This document shows, piece by piece, positions 1 through 7,604 of a DNA stretch of 29,752 nt. The number at the start of each line of letters is the position of its first letter. The stretch's first letter is position 1. The position numbers were made by a program, and so were the translations under genes. A model generated the notes under the pieces. It had not been told where the DNA came from. It did no database searches and saw only the letters and a program-made list of their open reading frames with translations. Source of the stretch: Nitrospinaceae bacterium UBA3496 (GTDB lineage: Bacteria; UBA8248); contig DFQF01000011.1 of the NCBI GenBank assembly GCA_002377645.1, forward strand, positions 1 through 29,752. The letters are read 5' to 3'.

Positions 1-71
1 TCAAGAAATTTTCAAACCACAACTTTTTCTTTTTCTTTAAATAGAGCGAAGATGGTTTTGTTTAACTTTCC

Positions 72-99
72 TTGACAAAAGCAACCCTTGTCAGATACT
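72..99 (+). promoter_or_regulatory. Probable sigma-70-type promoter of the rpmH operon
   Basis: A perfect -35 hexamer TTGACA lies at 72-77, followed by a 16-base spacer and a -10-like GATACT at 94-99. It sits about 40 bases before the L34 start codon, where a strong promoter for the rpmH-rnpA group is expected. No transcription data support it; the call is by pattern and position. Confidence 0.6.
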
Positions 100-141
100 T
101 TGCATCAGTTTTTCTTATTAAAATTATTTTTGAGGTGATGG

Positions 142-282
142 GTGAAAAGAACTTATCAGCCAAACAGAAACAAAAGAATTAAGACCCACGGTTTTAGAAA
201 GAGGATGTCAACCACCGGTGGGAGGTCTATTATTAATCGCCGACGGGGCAAGGGAAGAAAGCGCTTAACGGTTTCTGGCTAA
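142..282 (+). CDS. rpmH: Ribosomal protein L34 (bL34)
   Basis: The 46-residue product begins KRTYQPN and continues through [28 protein letters not shown], the highly conserved, very basic bL34 sequence, at the usual family length. bL34 is a small protein of the large ribosomal subunit. The GTG start at 142 is chosen because translation from it gives the canonical N-terminus, with a purine-rich GAGGTG a few bases upstream; the nearby ATG at 138 is out of frame. It is followed after 3 bases by rnpA, the near-universal bacterial pair. Confidence 0.97.
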   Translation: MKRTYQPNRNKRIKTHGFRKRMSTTGGRSIINRRRGKGRKRLTVSG

Positions 283-285
283 AAA

Positions 286-663
286 GTGATGCCAACTTCT
301 TGTTTGAGAAGGAAAAACCCCTTGAGATTTCCGCCTGAACACCGGATACGTTCTTCTTGTGATTTTGTTGCCGCAAAAAAAGGGAAAAGGCTGCAGTCTC
401 GATCGTTTTCTCTTTATGTGCACGGAAGCTCTCATGAGGCGACTCGCTTAGGTCTTGTCGTTTCTAAAAAGGTTGGAAATTCAGTTAAAAGAAATCGCGT
501 AAAAAGGGTTTTGAGAGAAGCTTTTAAAGATATTTTTCCTGGCCTGAAAAGCGGCTTCGACATAGTAATTATTGCAAAGAGAGAAATGGCGGAAAGAAGT
601 TTTGGAGAGACAGTCAAAGAGCTTGGTGATGTTTTGTTTTTTTATAAAAGACAAAAGGGATAA
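286..663 (+). CDS. rnpA: Ribonuclease P protein component
   Basis: A 125-residue basic protein with the RNase P protein signature: an F-x-x-V-type N-terminal strand near residues 26-29, the SFSLYV strand at 40-45, and the RNR box RNRVKRVLREAF at 69-80. It binds the catalytic RNase P RNA and helps mature tRNA 5' ends. The start may be GTG 286 or ATG 289; the two differ by one residue. It lies directly behind rpmH and runs into yidD with only a few bases between, so the three are probably co-transcribed from the promoter upstream of rpmH. Confidence 0.95.
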   Translation: MMPTSCLRRKNPLRFPPEHRIRSSCDFVAAKKGKRLQSRSFSLYVHGSSHEATRLGLVVSKKVGNSVKRNRVKRVLREAFKDIFPGLKSGFDIVIIAKREMAERSFGETVKELGDVLFFYKRQKG

Positions 664-667
664 AGGA

Positions 668-913
668 GTGAAGTTTTTTTTAAGTGGCCTAACCTTTTTC
701 TTCGTTTCTTTTGTGAAGCTTTATCGGCTGCTAATTTCACCTATTTTGCCAGGAACCTGCAGGTTTACACCTAGCTGCTCAGAGTATGCCTTGCAGGCCT
801 TTGCTACTTTCGGCCCCTTTAGAGCTCTTTGGCTTACCGTTAGAAGGGTTTTAAGATGCAACCCGTTTTGCGAAGGTGGGCATGATCCCATAAAGCAATA
901 TTTAAAGGATTAA
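668..913 (+). CDS. yidD: Membrane protein insertion efficiency factor YidD
   Basis: The 81-residue product carries the YidD family pattern: KLYRLLISPILPGTCRFTPSCSEYALQAF, then WLTVRRVLRCNPFCEGGHDPI. All conserved cysteines (two in the CRFTPSCS block and those around LRCNPFC) are present. YidD is a small inner-membrane-associated protein that assists YidC. GTG 668 is preferred because it gives the normal family length and follows an AAAGGAG sequence closely; a longer reading from 572 would run back through rnpA in another frame with no family support. It lies between rnpA and yidC, its usual place. Confidence 0.93.
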   Translation: MKFFLSGLTFFFVSFVKLYRLLISPILPGTCRFTPSCSEYALQAFATFGPFRALWLTVRRVLRCNPFCEGGHDPIKQYLKD

Positions 914-920
914 ATAAAAA

Positions 921-2609
921 ATGGAAAAAAATGCTATTTTAGCCGCTGTTCTTTCTTTGGCTGTTTTGTTGGGGTGGCAGTATTTTTTTGTGCCACAAGA
1001 GCCTCCAAAGAAGAAGGATGTTAGCACCAAAGCGCCTTTGCAGCAAAAGTTGTCTTCAAGGCAGAAGGGCTCTATTACCGACAGAGCGATTAGGGTTTCG
1101 CCCAAGAAAAGCCATGCACCTAAAACCGAAAACTTAAATACCAGAAAAAGATCTTTGCCAAAAAACTTTAAAGAGATTCTTGTTAAGGTTGATGTAGGCA
1201 ATGCGGTTTATGGCTTGACAAATTATGGGGCTGGATTTGTCCAGATGCAGCTCAATGACTACAAAGACGAAAAGGGCAAATTTATCGATTTAGCCAAAGG
1301 ATATTATTCCGACCTAAAACCGTTGTTTTTTTGGGGAAGTGGCAGCGGAGTCTTAAACCGGGCTGTTTACAAGGTTTATGTGAATGGCCAAGAGGTAACG
1401 GAAAGCAAAACAATAAAGATTGATTCCAAAAAAGGCGGCCAAAAGGTTTCCTTTGTTCTTCAAGGAAAGGCGCAAGAGAAAGTTGAAAAGTCCTTGTTTT
1501 TTAGTGCTGGAAGTTACAGGATACCCACCACCATTCTCATACGAAACGCAAAAAATCTAGACGCTCTTGGAGTTGCTCTTGGACCTTCTGTTGGGGGAAG
1601 TGACGGGGACACCTATGGGGGTGTTATAGAGGGGCCGATGTCTTTCGTGGACAAAGATATTGTTTATGACAATCCAGAGTCCGACAATGATCAGCCAAAA
1701 TATGACAAAAATGTAAAATGGACTTCTTTACAGTCCAAATATTTTATAACTGCTCTTGTACCAAGGACAGGATCGGGCGGGGCGCAGATAAATCTTTTAA
1801 AGGCCAACAAAGACAGGGCGAATGATTATGCGGCGATAGTCCCTTTGCGATCAGAGAACTCAAGAGTTTTAGCTACCATGGACTTGTATGCTGGGCCCAA
1901 AGAGGTTCATCGCATGTCGAAATTAGATGTTATGTTAGAGGAATCATTGGACTATGGGATCTTTTCTTTTGTTGCCTCACCCCTTATTTCAATTCTCCGA
2001 ATTTGTAATGCAGTGACAATGAATTGGGGGTTGGCAATAATACTTTTGACTATAATTATAAAGCTCATTTTTTATCCACTTACCCACTTCAGCATGAAGA
2101 ATATGAAGGGCATGCAAAAATTGCAGCCCAAGATGGCTCAGATACGAGAGATATACAAAGACGATAAAACCAAAATGAACCAGCAGCTGATGTCTTTATA
2201 CAAAGAAAACAAAGTGAATCCTATGATGGGCTGCCTCCCTATGTTGATTCAAATGCCTATTTTTTTTGGTTTATACGAAGGGCTTTTGGTTGCTATAGAA
2301 ATACGGAATGCCCCGTTTTTTTGGTGGATTACCGATCTTTCGAAACAAGATCCCTATCATGTTTATACAGTCTTGATGGGAATTTCGATGTTTATTCAGC
2401 AAAAGATGACGCCTACGGCGGGAGATCCCTCGCAAGCAAAAATGATGATGTTTATGCCTGTAATTTTTTGCGCGATGTTTATTTTCTATCCAGTTCCTTC
2501 GGGGCTTGTTATTTACTGGTTTGTAAATAACGTTCTTTCAATCGGGCAGCAGTTTTTTGTGAATCGATCTGTGCAAACCCCGAAACTTGCTCAAGAAGAT
2601 GAATCGTAA
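921..2609 (+). CDS. yidC: Membrane protein insertase YidC (Oxa1 family)
   Basis: A 562-residue protein, close to the Gram-negative YidC length. It starts with a membrane anchor (AILAAVLSLAVLLGWQYFF, about residues 5-23), followed by a charged linker and a large periplasmic domain (about 60-345). The conserved C-terminal insertase region follows (from about 345), with NWGLAIILLTIIIKLIFYPLTHFSMKNMKGMQKLQPKM, NPMMGCLPMLIQMPIFFGLY and the final helices ending VIYWFVNNVLSIGQQ. YidC inserts and folds inner-membrane proteins with or without SecYEG. The large periplasmic domain is the main sign here that the cell has an outer membrane. It follows yidD after 7 bases. Confidence 0.97.
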   Translation: MEKNAILAAVLSLAVLLGWQYFFVPQEPPKKKDVSTKAPLQQKLSSRQKGSITDRAIRVSPKKSHAPKTENLNTRKRSLPKNFKEILVKVDVGNAVYGLTNYGAGFVQMQLNDYKDEKGKFIDLAKGYYSDLKPLFFWGSGSGVLNRAVYKVYVNGQEVTESKTIKIDSKKGGQKVSFVLQGKAQEKVEKSLFFSAGSYRIPTTILIRNAKNLDALGVALGPSVGGSDGDTYGGVIEGPMSFVDKDIVYDNPESDNDQPKYDKNVKWTSLQSKYFITALVPRTGSGGAQINLLKANKDRANDYAAIVPLRSENSRVLATMDLYAGPKEVHRMSKLDVMLEESLDYGIFSFVASPLISILRICNAVTMNWGLAIILLTIIIKLIFYPLTHFSMKNMKGMQKLQPKMAQIREIYKDDKTKMNQQLMSLYKENKVNPMMGCLPMLIQMPIFFGLYEGLLVAIEIRNAPFFWWITDLSKQDPYHVYTVLMGISMFIQQKMTPTAGDPSQAKMMMFMPVIFCAMFIFYPVPSGLVIYWFVNNVLSIGQQFFVNRSVQTPKLAQEDES

Positions 2610-2636
2610 CTTTTAAAAAAATTTGGCTAAAAATCG

Positions 2637-3272
2637 ATGAATTTTTTTGGTTTAAAAATAAAACAAGGCCCAATAGTTTTCACTGTTGCTGTTTTTTTTG
2701 TGTTGGGGTTTATTAATTATTATACGCGTGCTCGACATAACCCAAAGCCTTTTGTGCAGAAAATTTGCCCGCCTCAAAAAGTATGTGTTTTAGAGTTTTC
2801 TGATTATGGTTGACCCGATTGTGCTTTAGTGCAGGAGGCGCTTATTGAAATTGAAAAAAAATATAACGGCCTTGTGGTAGTGAAAAAACTTGCCTTTCCT
2901 CTCTCCGAAATTACCTTCCGCGCAACCGAAGCAGTTTTATGCGTAAAGAATTTTGACCAAAGAAAAAATATGAGCAGCCTAATATATAAAAACCAAGGCA
3001 GGTGGAGAAATGACCGATACCCTGAATCGTTATGGAAATCCTATGCAAAAAAAAGTGGCGCAGATTTGTTTGAGTGGGAAAAATGCCTCAAGGAAAAAGA
3101 AAGTTCTGCAAGAATAAATAAATCCAGAGATTTAGGCCTGGGTCTGGGAGTAAGGGCTACCCCCACTTTTTTTGTTGGAGAAACAAAAATGGAAGGCTCC
3201 AAATCCATCGATCGTTTAAAGGGGGTCATAGAAGGGAATGTTTTAAAATTAAAAAAAAGAGAGGGGCGATGA
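2637..3272 (+). CDS. DsbA-like thiol:disulfide oxidoreductase, apparent selenoprotein with UxxC active site
   Basis: Read from ATG 2637 through an in-frame TGA at 2811-2813, the gene gives 211 residues. It has an N-terminal membrane anchor or uncleaved signal (residues about 12-29, IVFTVAVFFVLGFINYY). Next comes VCVLEFSDYG-U-PDCALVQEAL, with the UGA at residue 59 in the first position of the thioredoxin-fold CxxC motif (UPDC). Near the C-terminus is GVRATPTFFVGE, containing the cis-proline TP loop of DsbA/Thioredoxin_4 proteins. Coding pattern and homology continue without break after the UGA. The protein should act outside the inner membrane on cysteine thiols or disulfides. It overlaps the next gene by 4 bases (ATGA). 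Without recoding, a caller would report only a fragment from GTG 2829. The recoding itself is inferred. Confidence 0.88.
2828..2842 (+). promoter_or_regulatory. Probable bacterial SECIS hairpin of the DsbA-like selenoprotein gene
   Basis: AGTGC (2828-2832) pairs with GCGCT (2838-2842), one pair being G-U, around a five-base loop AGGAG. The loop has G in its second and third positions and starts 20 bases after the UGA ending at 2813. Bacterial SECIS elements are short stem-loops inside the coding region just downstream of the UGA, with a conserved G in the first two loop positions that SelB recognises. The stem is short (5 bp), so this is the weakest of the three hairpins in the window. Confidence 0.6.
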
Positions 3273-4030
3273 ACAAAAGATCTTCCATTTCGGGGCAATT
3301 AGCAGTTGTGACGGGAGCAGCATCGGGCATAGGAGAGGCAGTCGTGAATCGCTTTGCAGATGAAGGGGCAAGGATAGTTCTTCTAGACAAGGACAAAGAA
3401 AAAGGGGCTGCTTTTGCCCAAAACCTTTCTTCTAGGGGTATCGACGTGAAATTCTACGAATGCAATGTTACGCAGGAAGAGTCTGTAAATGTCACTTTCG
3501 ATTCAATTTTAAAGAACTTAGGATCGGCACAGATTTTAATAAACTGTGCTGGTGGTTTTTTTGAAAATCCCTCTTTTGAAAACGTTGAAGAAAGCCATTG
3601 GGAAGAAGTTCTGGAGTTGAACCTAAAATCAGTTTACTTATGTTCAAGAAAAGTAGTTCCTTCCATGAAAAAATCAAAATACGGGAGAATAGTTAACGTT
3701 TCTTCTCAAACCGCTCGCGAGGGGTTGGTGGAGACCTCGTTGCCTTATGGTGCTGCTAAAGCCGGAGTTTTGGGGTTTACAAGAAGGCTTGCGAGTGAGC
3801 TTGCGCCAGATGGAATCACTGTCAACGCGGTTGCGCCAGGAGTAGTTTTGTCTCCAAGGGTTGCTGAACTACACAAGGAAAGGCTCCCTAGGCTTTTGTC
3901 TGAAATTCCGATGAATCGTGCAGGAGGCGCAGAAGAAATTGCTGACGGAATTTGGTATTTGTCTACTCCCGGTGCCTCATATATAACTGGGGTTACGCTT
4001 GATATAAATGGTGGTCGGTACATGACATAG
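3269..4030 (+). CDS. SDR-family oxidoreductase, FabG-like
   Basis: A 253-residue classical short-chain dehydrogenase/reductase. It has the nucleotide-binding TGAASGIG at 15-22, NCAGG at 92-96 (usual NNAG with Cys in the second place), catalytic Ser at 145/146 (VNVSSQTA), Tyr160 and Lys164 (YGAAK), and the C-terminal ITGVTLDINGG element. D40 at the end of the second strand suggests NAD(H) rather than NADP(H). Such enzymes include 3-oxoacyl-ACP reductases and many alcohol dehydrogenases; the substrate cannot be told. Its ATG overlaps the TGA of the DsbA-like gene, implying translational coupling. An SDR here is not part of the standard near-origin cluster. Confidence 0.9.
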   Translation: MNKRSSISGQLAVVTGAASGIGEAVVNRFADEGARIVLLDKDKEKGAAFAQNLSSRGIDVKFYECNVTQEESVNVTFDSILKNLGSAQILINCAGGFFENPSFENVEESHWEEVLELNLKSVYLCSRKVVPSMKKSKYGRIVNVSSQTAREGLVETSLPYGAAKAGVLGFTRRLASELAPDGITVNAVAPGVVLSPRVAELHKERLPRLLSEIPMNRAGGAEEIADGIWYLSTPGASYITGVTLDINGGRYMT

Positions 4031-4066
4031 GTGACTTTTGAAAAGCCATTTTTAGAGAGAAAAGAA

Positions 4067-5479
4067 ATGAATTCTTCCCTAACAAATGAAACCATAGTTG
4101 CCCTGTCTACTCCTGTTGGAGTGGGCGCAATTGCTATGGTTAGGCTTAGCGGCCCTGATGTAAGACAAATTTTAAGTAAAATTTTTGTTTCCAAGTCCTC
4201 AGCCAAGCAATTACCAAAAAGGACGCCCGTTCTAGGTAATTTTATAGATATTGACGGTGAAATTTTTGACGAAGGCCAAGTTGTTTTTTACGAAAAACCG
4301 AACTCTTACACAGGAGAAGATTTGGCAGAACTGTTTTGTCATGGCAGCATAGCTATTTATCAGTTTTTGATAGAGTCTGCATGTTCGGCAGGCGCAAGAG
4401 TTGCAGCCCCAGGTGAGTTTACAAGAAGGGCGTTTATTGAAGGAAAGGTTGACTTGGTTCAGTCCGAATCAGTTGCGGATCTAATTGCCTCTGAAACAAA
4501 GGCTTCTGCAAAAATAGCTCTTTCGCAACTACAAGGAAACCTTTCTGAACGTTTAGAGGAAATATGGCAACAGATAGTTGAGATAGGCGCGCACCTAGAA
4601 GCTTCAATTGATTTTCCAGATGAGTTCGAGCCGGGCGCTGGCCCTATGGTACAAGGAAAGCCCCTTTTTGGTGAAGAACTAACCCCTCTTTTTGTGAATG
4701 CTGAGGCGTCTTTAAAAGAATTGGAGGATTCTTTTAGATCCGGGAGAGTTTTAAGAGAGGGCGCTCGAGTTGCTATAATAGGAAAGCCCAATGCTGGAAA
4801 ATCTACCCTCTTAAATAATTTGCTGGGAGAGGAAAGATCAATTACTAGCGACATCCCTGGAACAACAAGAGATACTATTGAAGAGGTCTGTGACGTAAAT
4901 GGGATACCCGTCCGATTTATTGATACTGCGGGTCTTAGAGATACCCAGGATCCTATAGAAAAAGAAGGAGCGAAAAGAGCATATGATGCTGCGCAAACGG
5001 CTGATCTTTGCCTTTTAGTTTTAGATTCAAGCAAGGGAAAGAGTGAATTTGAATGGGCGCAGCACGAAGCAAAGAAATTAGAAACGAATAAATTAATTGT
5101 GCTCAACAAAACAGATCTTGTTTCTTCTTGTCTTTCCGGGGAATTAATCCGTGGTGTCGAGAAGGTTTCAATTTCGGCGCTCCAAAAAAAAGGATTTGGT
5201 TTGCTCAAAAAGTCTGTTTTTGAGATTTTAACAGGAGAGAGTCTGCAGGGAGGAAATATAATGCGTACAATTTTGACAAACGAAAGGCATAAAAATCTAG
5301 TCAACAAGGCAAGACATTCTCTCAAAGAAGCTTTTGTTTTATGCCAAAAAGCCTATTCCCCAGAACTTGTAGCTGTTCACCTGAATGATTCGAGCGCAGC
5401 TTTTTCTGAAATCCTTGGAAAAAGTTACGGAGAGTCGCTTTTAGATAAGATTTTTTCAGAGTTTTGTATTGGAAAATAA
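4067..5479 (+). CDS. mnmE: tRNA uridine-5-carboxymethylaminomethyl modification GTPase MnmE
   Basis: A 470-residue protein from ATG 4067. It has the N-terminal tetrahydrofolate-binding domain (ETIVALSTPVGVGAIAMVRLSG), helical domain halves, and a G domain inserted in the second half: G1 GKPNAGKS (239-246), the TTRDT switch, DTAG, and NKTD. It ends with the invariant FCIGK, the last four residues supplying the catalytic cysteine. With MnmG it forms the cmnm5U34 modification at the wobble position of certain tRNAs. An in-frame GTG at 4031 would add 12 residues, but the ATG follows a purine-rich stretch and gives the family N-terminus. Confidence 0.96.
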   Translation: MNSSLTNETIVALSTPVGVGAIAMVRLSGPDVRQILSKIFVSKSSAKQLPKRTPVLGNFIDIDGEIFDEGQVVFYEKPNSYTGEDLAELFCHGSIAIYQFLIESACSAGARVAAPGEFTRRAFIEGKVDLVQSESVADLIASETKASAKIALSQLQGNLSERLEEIWQQIVEIGAHLEASIDFPDEFEPGAGPMVQGKPLFGEELTPLFVNAEASLKELEDSFRSGRVLREGARVAIIGKPNAGKSTLLNNLLGEERSITSDIPGTTRDTIEEVCDVNGIPVRFIDTAGLRDTQDPIEKEGAKRAYDAAQTADLCLLVLDSSKGKSEFEWAQHEAKKLETNKLIVLNKTDLVSSCLSGELIRGVEKVSISALQKKGFGLLKKSVFEILTGESLQGGNIMRTILTNERHKNLVNKARHSLKEAFVLCQKAYSPELVAVHLNDSSAAFSEILGKSYGESLLDKIFSEFCIGK

Positions 5480-5525
5480 TCTGTTATAGATATAAGTCAA
5501 ATTTTATTAATAATTTAAGGCTCAA

Positions 5526-7439
5526 ATGGACAAAAATAATTTTGACGTAATTGTCGTTGGTGCTGGACATGCCGGATGCGAAGCGGCTTTGGCTTCGGCC
5601 AGAAAAGGTTCAAGCGTTCTTCTTTTATCAATGAATCTTGACACTGTTGGCCTTATGTCTTGCAATCCCGCAATAGGGGGTCTTGCTAAGGGGGTTCTAG
5701 TTAGGGAAATAGATGCCCTTGGGGGAGAGATGGGCCAAGCCATAGACAAAACAGGAATTCAATTCAGGATGCTAAACACAAAAAAGGGTCCGGCTGTTCA
5801 AGCCCTTAGAGCTCAAGCTGATAAACAAGAATATCGATTATATATGAAGCATTTTGTTGAAAACCAGAAAAACCTTGTTTTAAAACAGGGCATGTTAAAA
5901 AAAATTGTAATAAAAAACGATCGGATTGCTGGAATTGAAACACAGTTTGGCGAACTAATATATGCTGCCGCTGTTGTATTAACTCCGGGGACTTTTACAA
6001 GAGGTCTATTGCACTATGGAAAAAAACAAATTGAGGGAGGAAGAGCGGGAGAAGGCTCTTCTAGTGAATTTTCTGATCAGTTGATCGATCTTGGTTTTAA
6101 AATTGAAAGAATGAAAACAGGAACCCCGCCTAGGCTAGACTCAAAAACCATTGATTTTAAAGGGCTTGATGTTCAGCCCGGCGACAACCCACCTCTCCCA
6201 TTTTCTTTTCGAACAAAAGAATTGCTTCAGGATCAATTGCCCTGTTGGATAACTTACACCAATGAGTCTACTCACTCTATAATAAGGGAAAACATAGACA
6301 GATCTCCCATGTATAATGGTCAAATTAGCGCAACTGGGGTTAGGTATTGTCCCAGCATCGAAGATAAAGTTATGAGGTTTGAAGGGAAATCCTCACATCA
6401 AATCTTTTTAGAACCAGAAGGATTAAGGACGTGTGAAATTTATGTCAACGGACTTTCAACTAGCCTTCCCGTGGACATACAAATGCAAATAATACAAACA
6501 ATTCCAGGACTTGAGGGTGCCGAGATGATGAGGGCTGGTTATGCAGTTGAGTATGATTTTGTTTGCCCAATGGATCTTGATAATTCACTTATGACCAATA
6601 AAATCAATGGTTTATTCCATGCAGGGCAAATTAATGGCACTACTGGATACGAAGAAGCTGCAGCCCAGGGTATCATAGCCGGAATAAACGCTTCTTCTTA
6701 TGCAAATAACGACTCCCAGTTTACTTTAGGGCGGGATGATGCCTATTTAGGAGTTTTGGTAGATGACCTGGTCACAAAAGGAACGGTAGAGCCTTACAGA
6801 ATGTTTACAAGTAGAGCTGAGCACAGGCTTCTTTTGAGACATGACAACGCAGATTTTAGACTAACCGAAATGGGCTACAAGGCTGGAACGGTAAGTTCAG
6901 AGAGTTATAATTTTTTCTTAGACAAAAAGAAAAAAACTTCAGATATGCTTAATTATTTTGAGGCGACAAAAATCTATCCGAGTCCACAGGTCCAGTCTAC
7001 CCTTGAGGCTTTGGGAAGTTCTCCCCTAAAGAAACCATACAAGCTTTCTGAGATATTAAGGAGGCCTGAAATAAATTTGACGGATTTAGTCGAAGCAAAC
7101 TTCGCAGATGCCCCCAATCTTAAAAATTTATGGGAATCACTCGACAATGAAGGCAGAAGATATGTTTCTGCAGAAATAAAATATAAAGAGTATTTTGAAA
7201 GAGAGAAGCAACAGGTTGTAAGGCTTAGATCCGCCGACAAGGTCCCCATACCAGAAACAATTTCTTACGACAAAATTACCCACTTAACGGCAGAGGTAAG
7301 GCAAAGACTGGCGAAGGTCAGGCCTAAAAGTCTTGGCCAGGCAAGCAGGGTTTCAGGCGTAACACCGGCTGCCATAGCTGTTTTAGAGGTCTACTTAAAA
7401 AGACTTTCTACGCACTCAAAAGAAAACCAAGCATCCTAG
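5526..7439 (+). CDS. mnmG: tRNA uridine-5-carboxymethylaminomethyl modification enzyme MnmG
   Basis: A full-length 637-residue FAD protein. It has the dinucleotide-binding GAGHAGCEAA (12-21), the MSCNPAIGGLAKGVLVREIDALGGEMG block, GTFTRG, the second signature GQINGTTGYEEAAAQGIIAGINA, and the C-terminal MnmE-interacting part ending in the SRVSGVTPAAIAVLEVYLKR motif. MnmG supplies the FAD redox chemistry of the MnmEG complex that modifies wobble U34. It lies 46 bases after mnmE, as in many bacteria, with AAGG before ATG 5526 as ribosome binding site. Downstream come the parS sites and parAB, again the usual near-origin order. Confidence 0.97.
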   Translation: MDKNNFDVIVVGAGHAGCEAALASARKGSSVLLLSMNLDTVGLMSCNPAIGGLAKGVLVREIDALGGEMGQAIDKTGIQFRMLNTKKGPAVQALRAQADKQEYRLYMKHFVENQKNLVLKQGMLKKIVIKNDRIAGIETQFGELIYAAAVVLTPGTFTRGLLHYGKKQIEGGRAGEGSSSEFSDQLIDLGFKIERMKTGTPPRLDSKTIDFKGLDVQPGDNPPLPFSFRTKELLQDQLPCWITYTNESTHSIIRENIDRSPMYNGQISATGVRYCPSIEDKVMRFEGKSSHQIFLEPEGLRTCEIYVNGLSTSLPVDIQMQIIQTIPGLEGAEMMRAGYAVEYDFVCPMDLDNSLMTNKINGLFHAGQINGTTGYEEAAAQGIIAGINASSYANNDSQFTLGRDDAYLGVLVDDLVTKGTVEPYRMFTSRAEHRLLLRHDNADFRLTEMGYKAGTVSSESYNFFLDKKKKTSDMLNYFEATKIYPSPQVQSTLEALGSSPLKKPYKLSEILRRPEINLTDLVEANFADAPNLKNLWESLDNEGRRYVSAEIKYKEYFEREKQQVVRLRSADKVPIPETISYDKITHLTAEVRQRLAKVRPKSLGQASRVSGVTPAAIAVLEVYLKRLSTHSKENQAS

Positions 7440-7460
7440 ATTAAGCTCAATTTATTAAAA

Positions 7461-7476
7461 TGTTCCACGTGAAACA
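7461..7476. other. parS centromere site 1
   Basis: TGTTCCACGTGAAACA differs by one base from the consensus palindrome TGTTTCACGTGAAACA bound by ParB. It sits in the mnmG-parA gap, next to the genes for its own binding protein, as in many bacteria. Confidence 0.92.
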
Positions 7477-7496
7477 TCAAAAAATAAAGATGTTTT

Positions 7497-7512
7497 TGTT
7501 CCACGTGAAACA
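7497..7512. other. parS centromere site 2
   Basis: A second copy of TGTTCCACGTGAAACA, identical to the first over all 16 bases and with the same one-base departure from consensus. Its centre lies 36 bp from that of the first copy. It ends 10 bases before a TATAAT sequence, so ParB bound here would cover the -35 region of a parA promoter. Confidence 0.92.
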
Positions 7513-7522
7513 AAAATATGTT

Positions 7523-7528
7523 TATAAT
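7523..7528 (+). promoter_or_regulatory. Possible -10 element of the parAB promoter
   Basis: A perfect TATAAT lies just downstream of parS site 2 and 77 bases before the parA start. The matching -35 position (about 7500-7505) falls inside the parS site and has no clear consensus, so recognition would depend on the -10 or on another factor. Proposed by position only. Confidence 0.4.
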
Positions 7529-7604
7529 GAATTGTAATTTTATTTAATTTTTTCTTATCAAAAACATTATATTTTGTATTTTTAGGAAAAATAAAGGATT
7601 TTCG

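Noticed and set aside
2811..2813. UGA in the DsbA-like gene as a genuine stop or a sequencing frameshift
   Set aside because: The frame is unchanged on both sides, the UGA falls on the catalytic cysteine position, and a SECIS-like hairpin follows; two further genes show the same pattern.
3745..4206. Open frame on the minus strand across the SDR-mnmE junction
   Set aside because: Antisense shadow of two well-supported genes; low-complexity translation with no motif.
4459..5325. Long open frame on the minus strand within mnmE (288 codons)
   Set aside because: It is the antisense shadow of a clear mnmE; its translation resembles no family and has no ribosome binding site.
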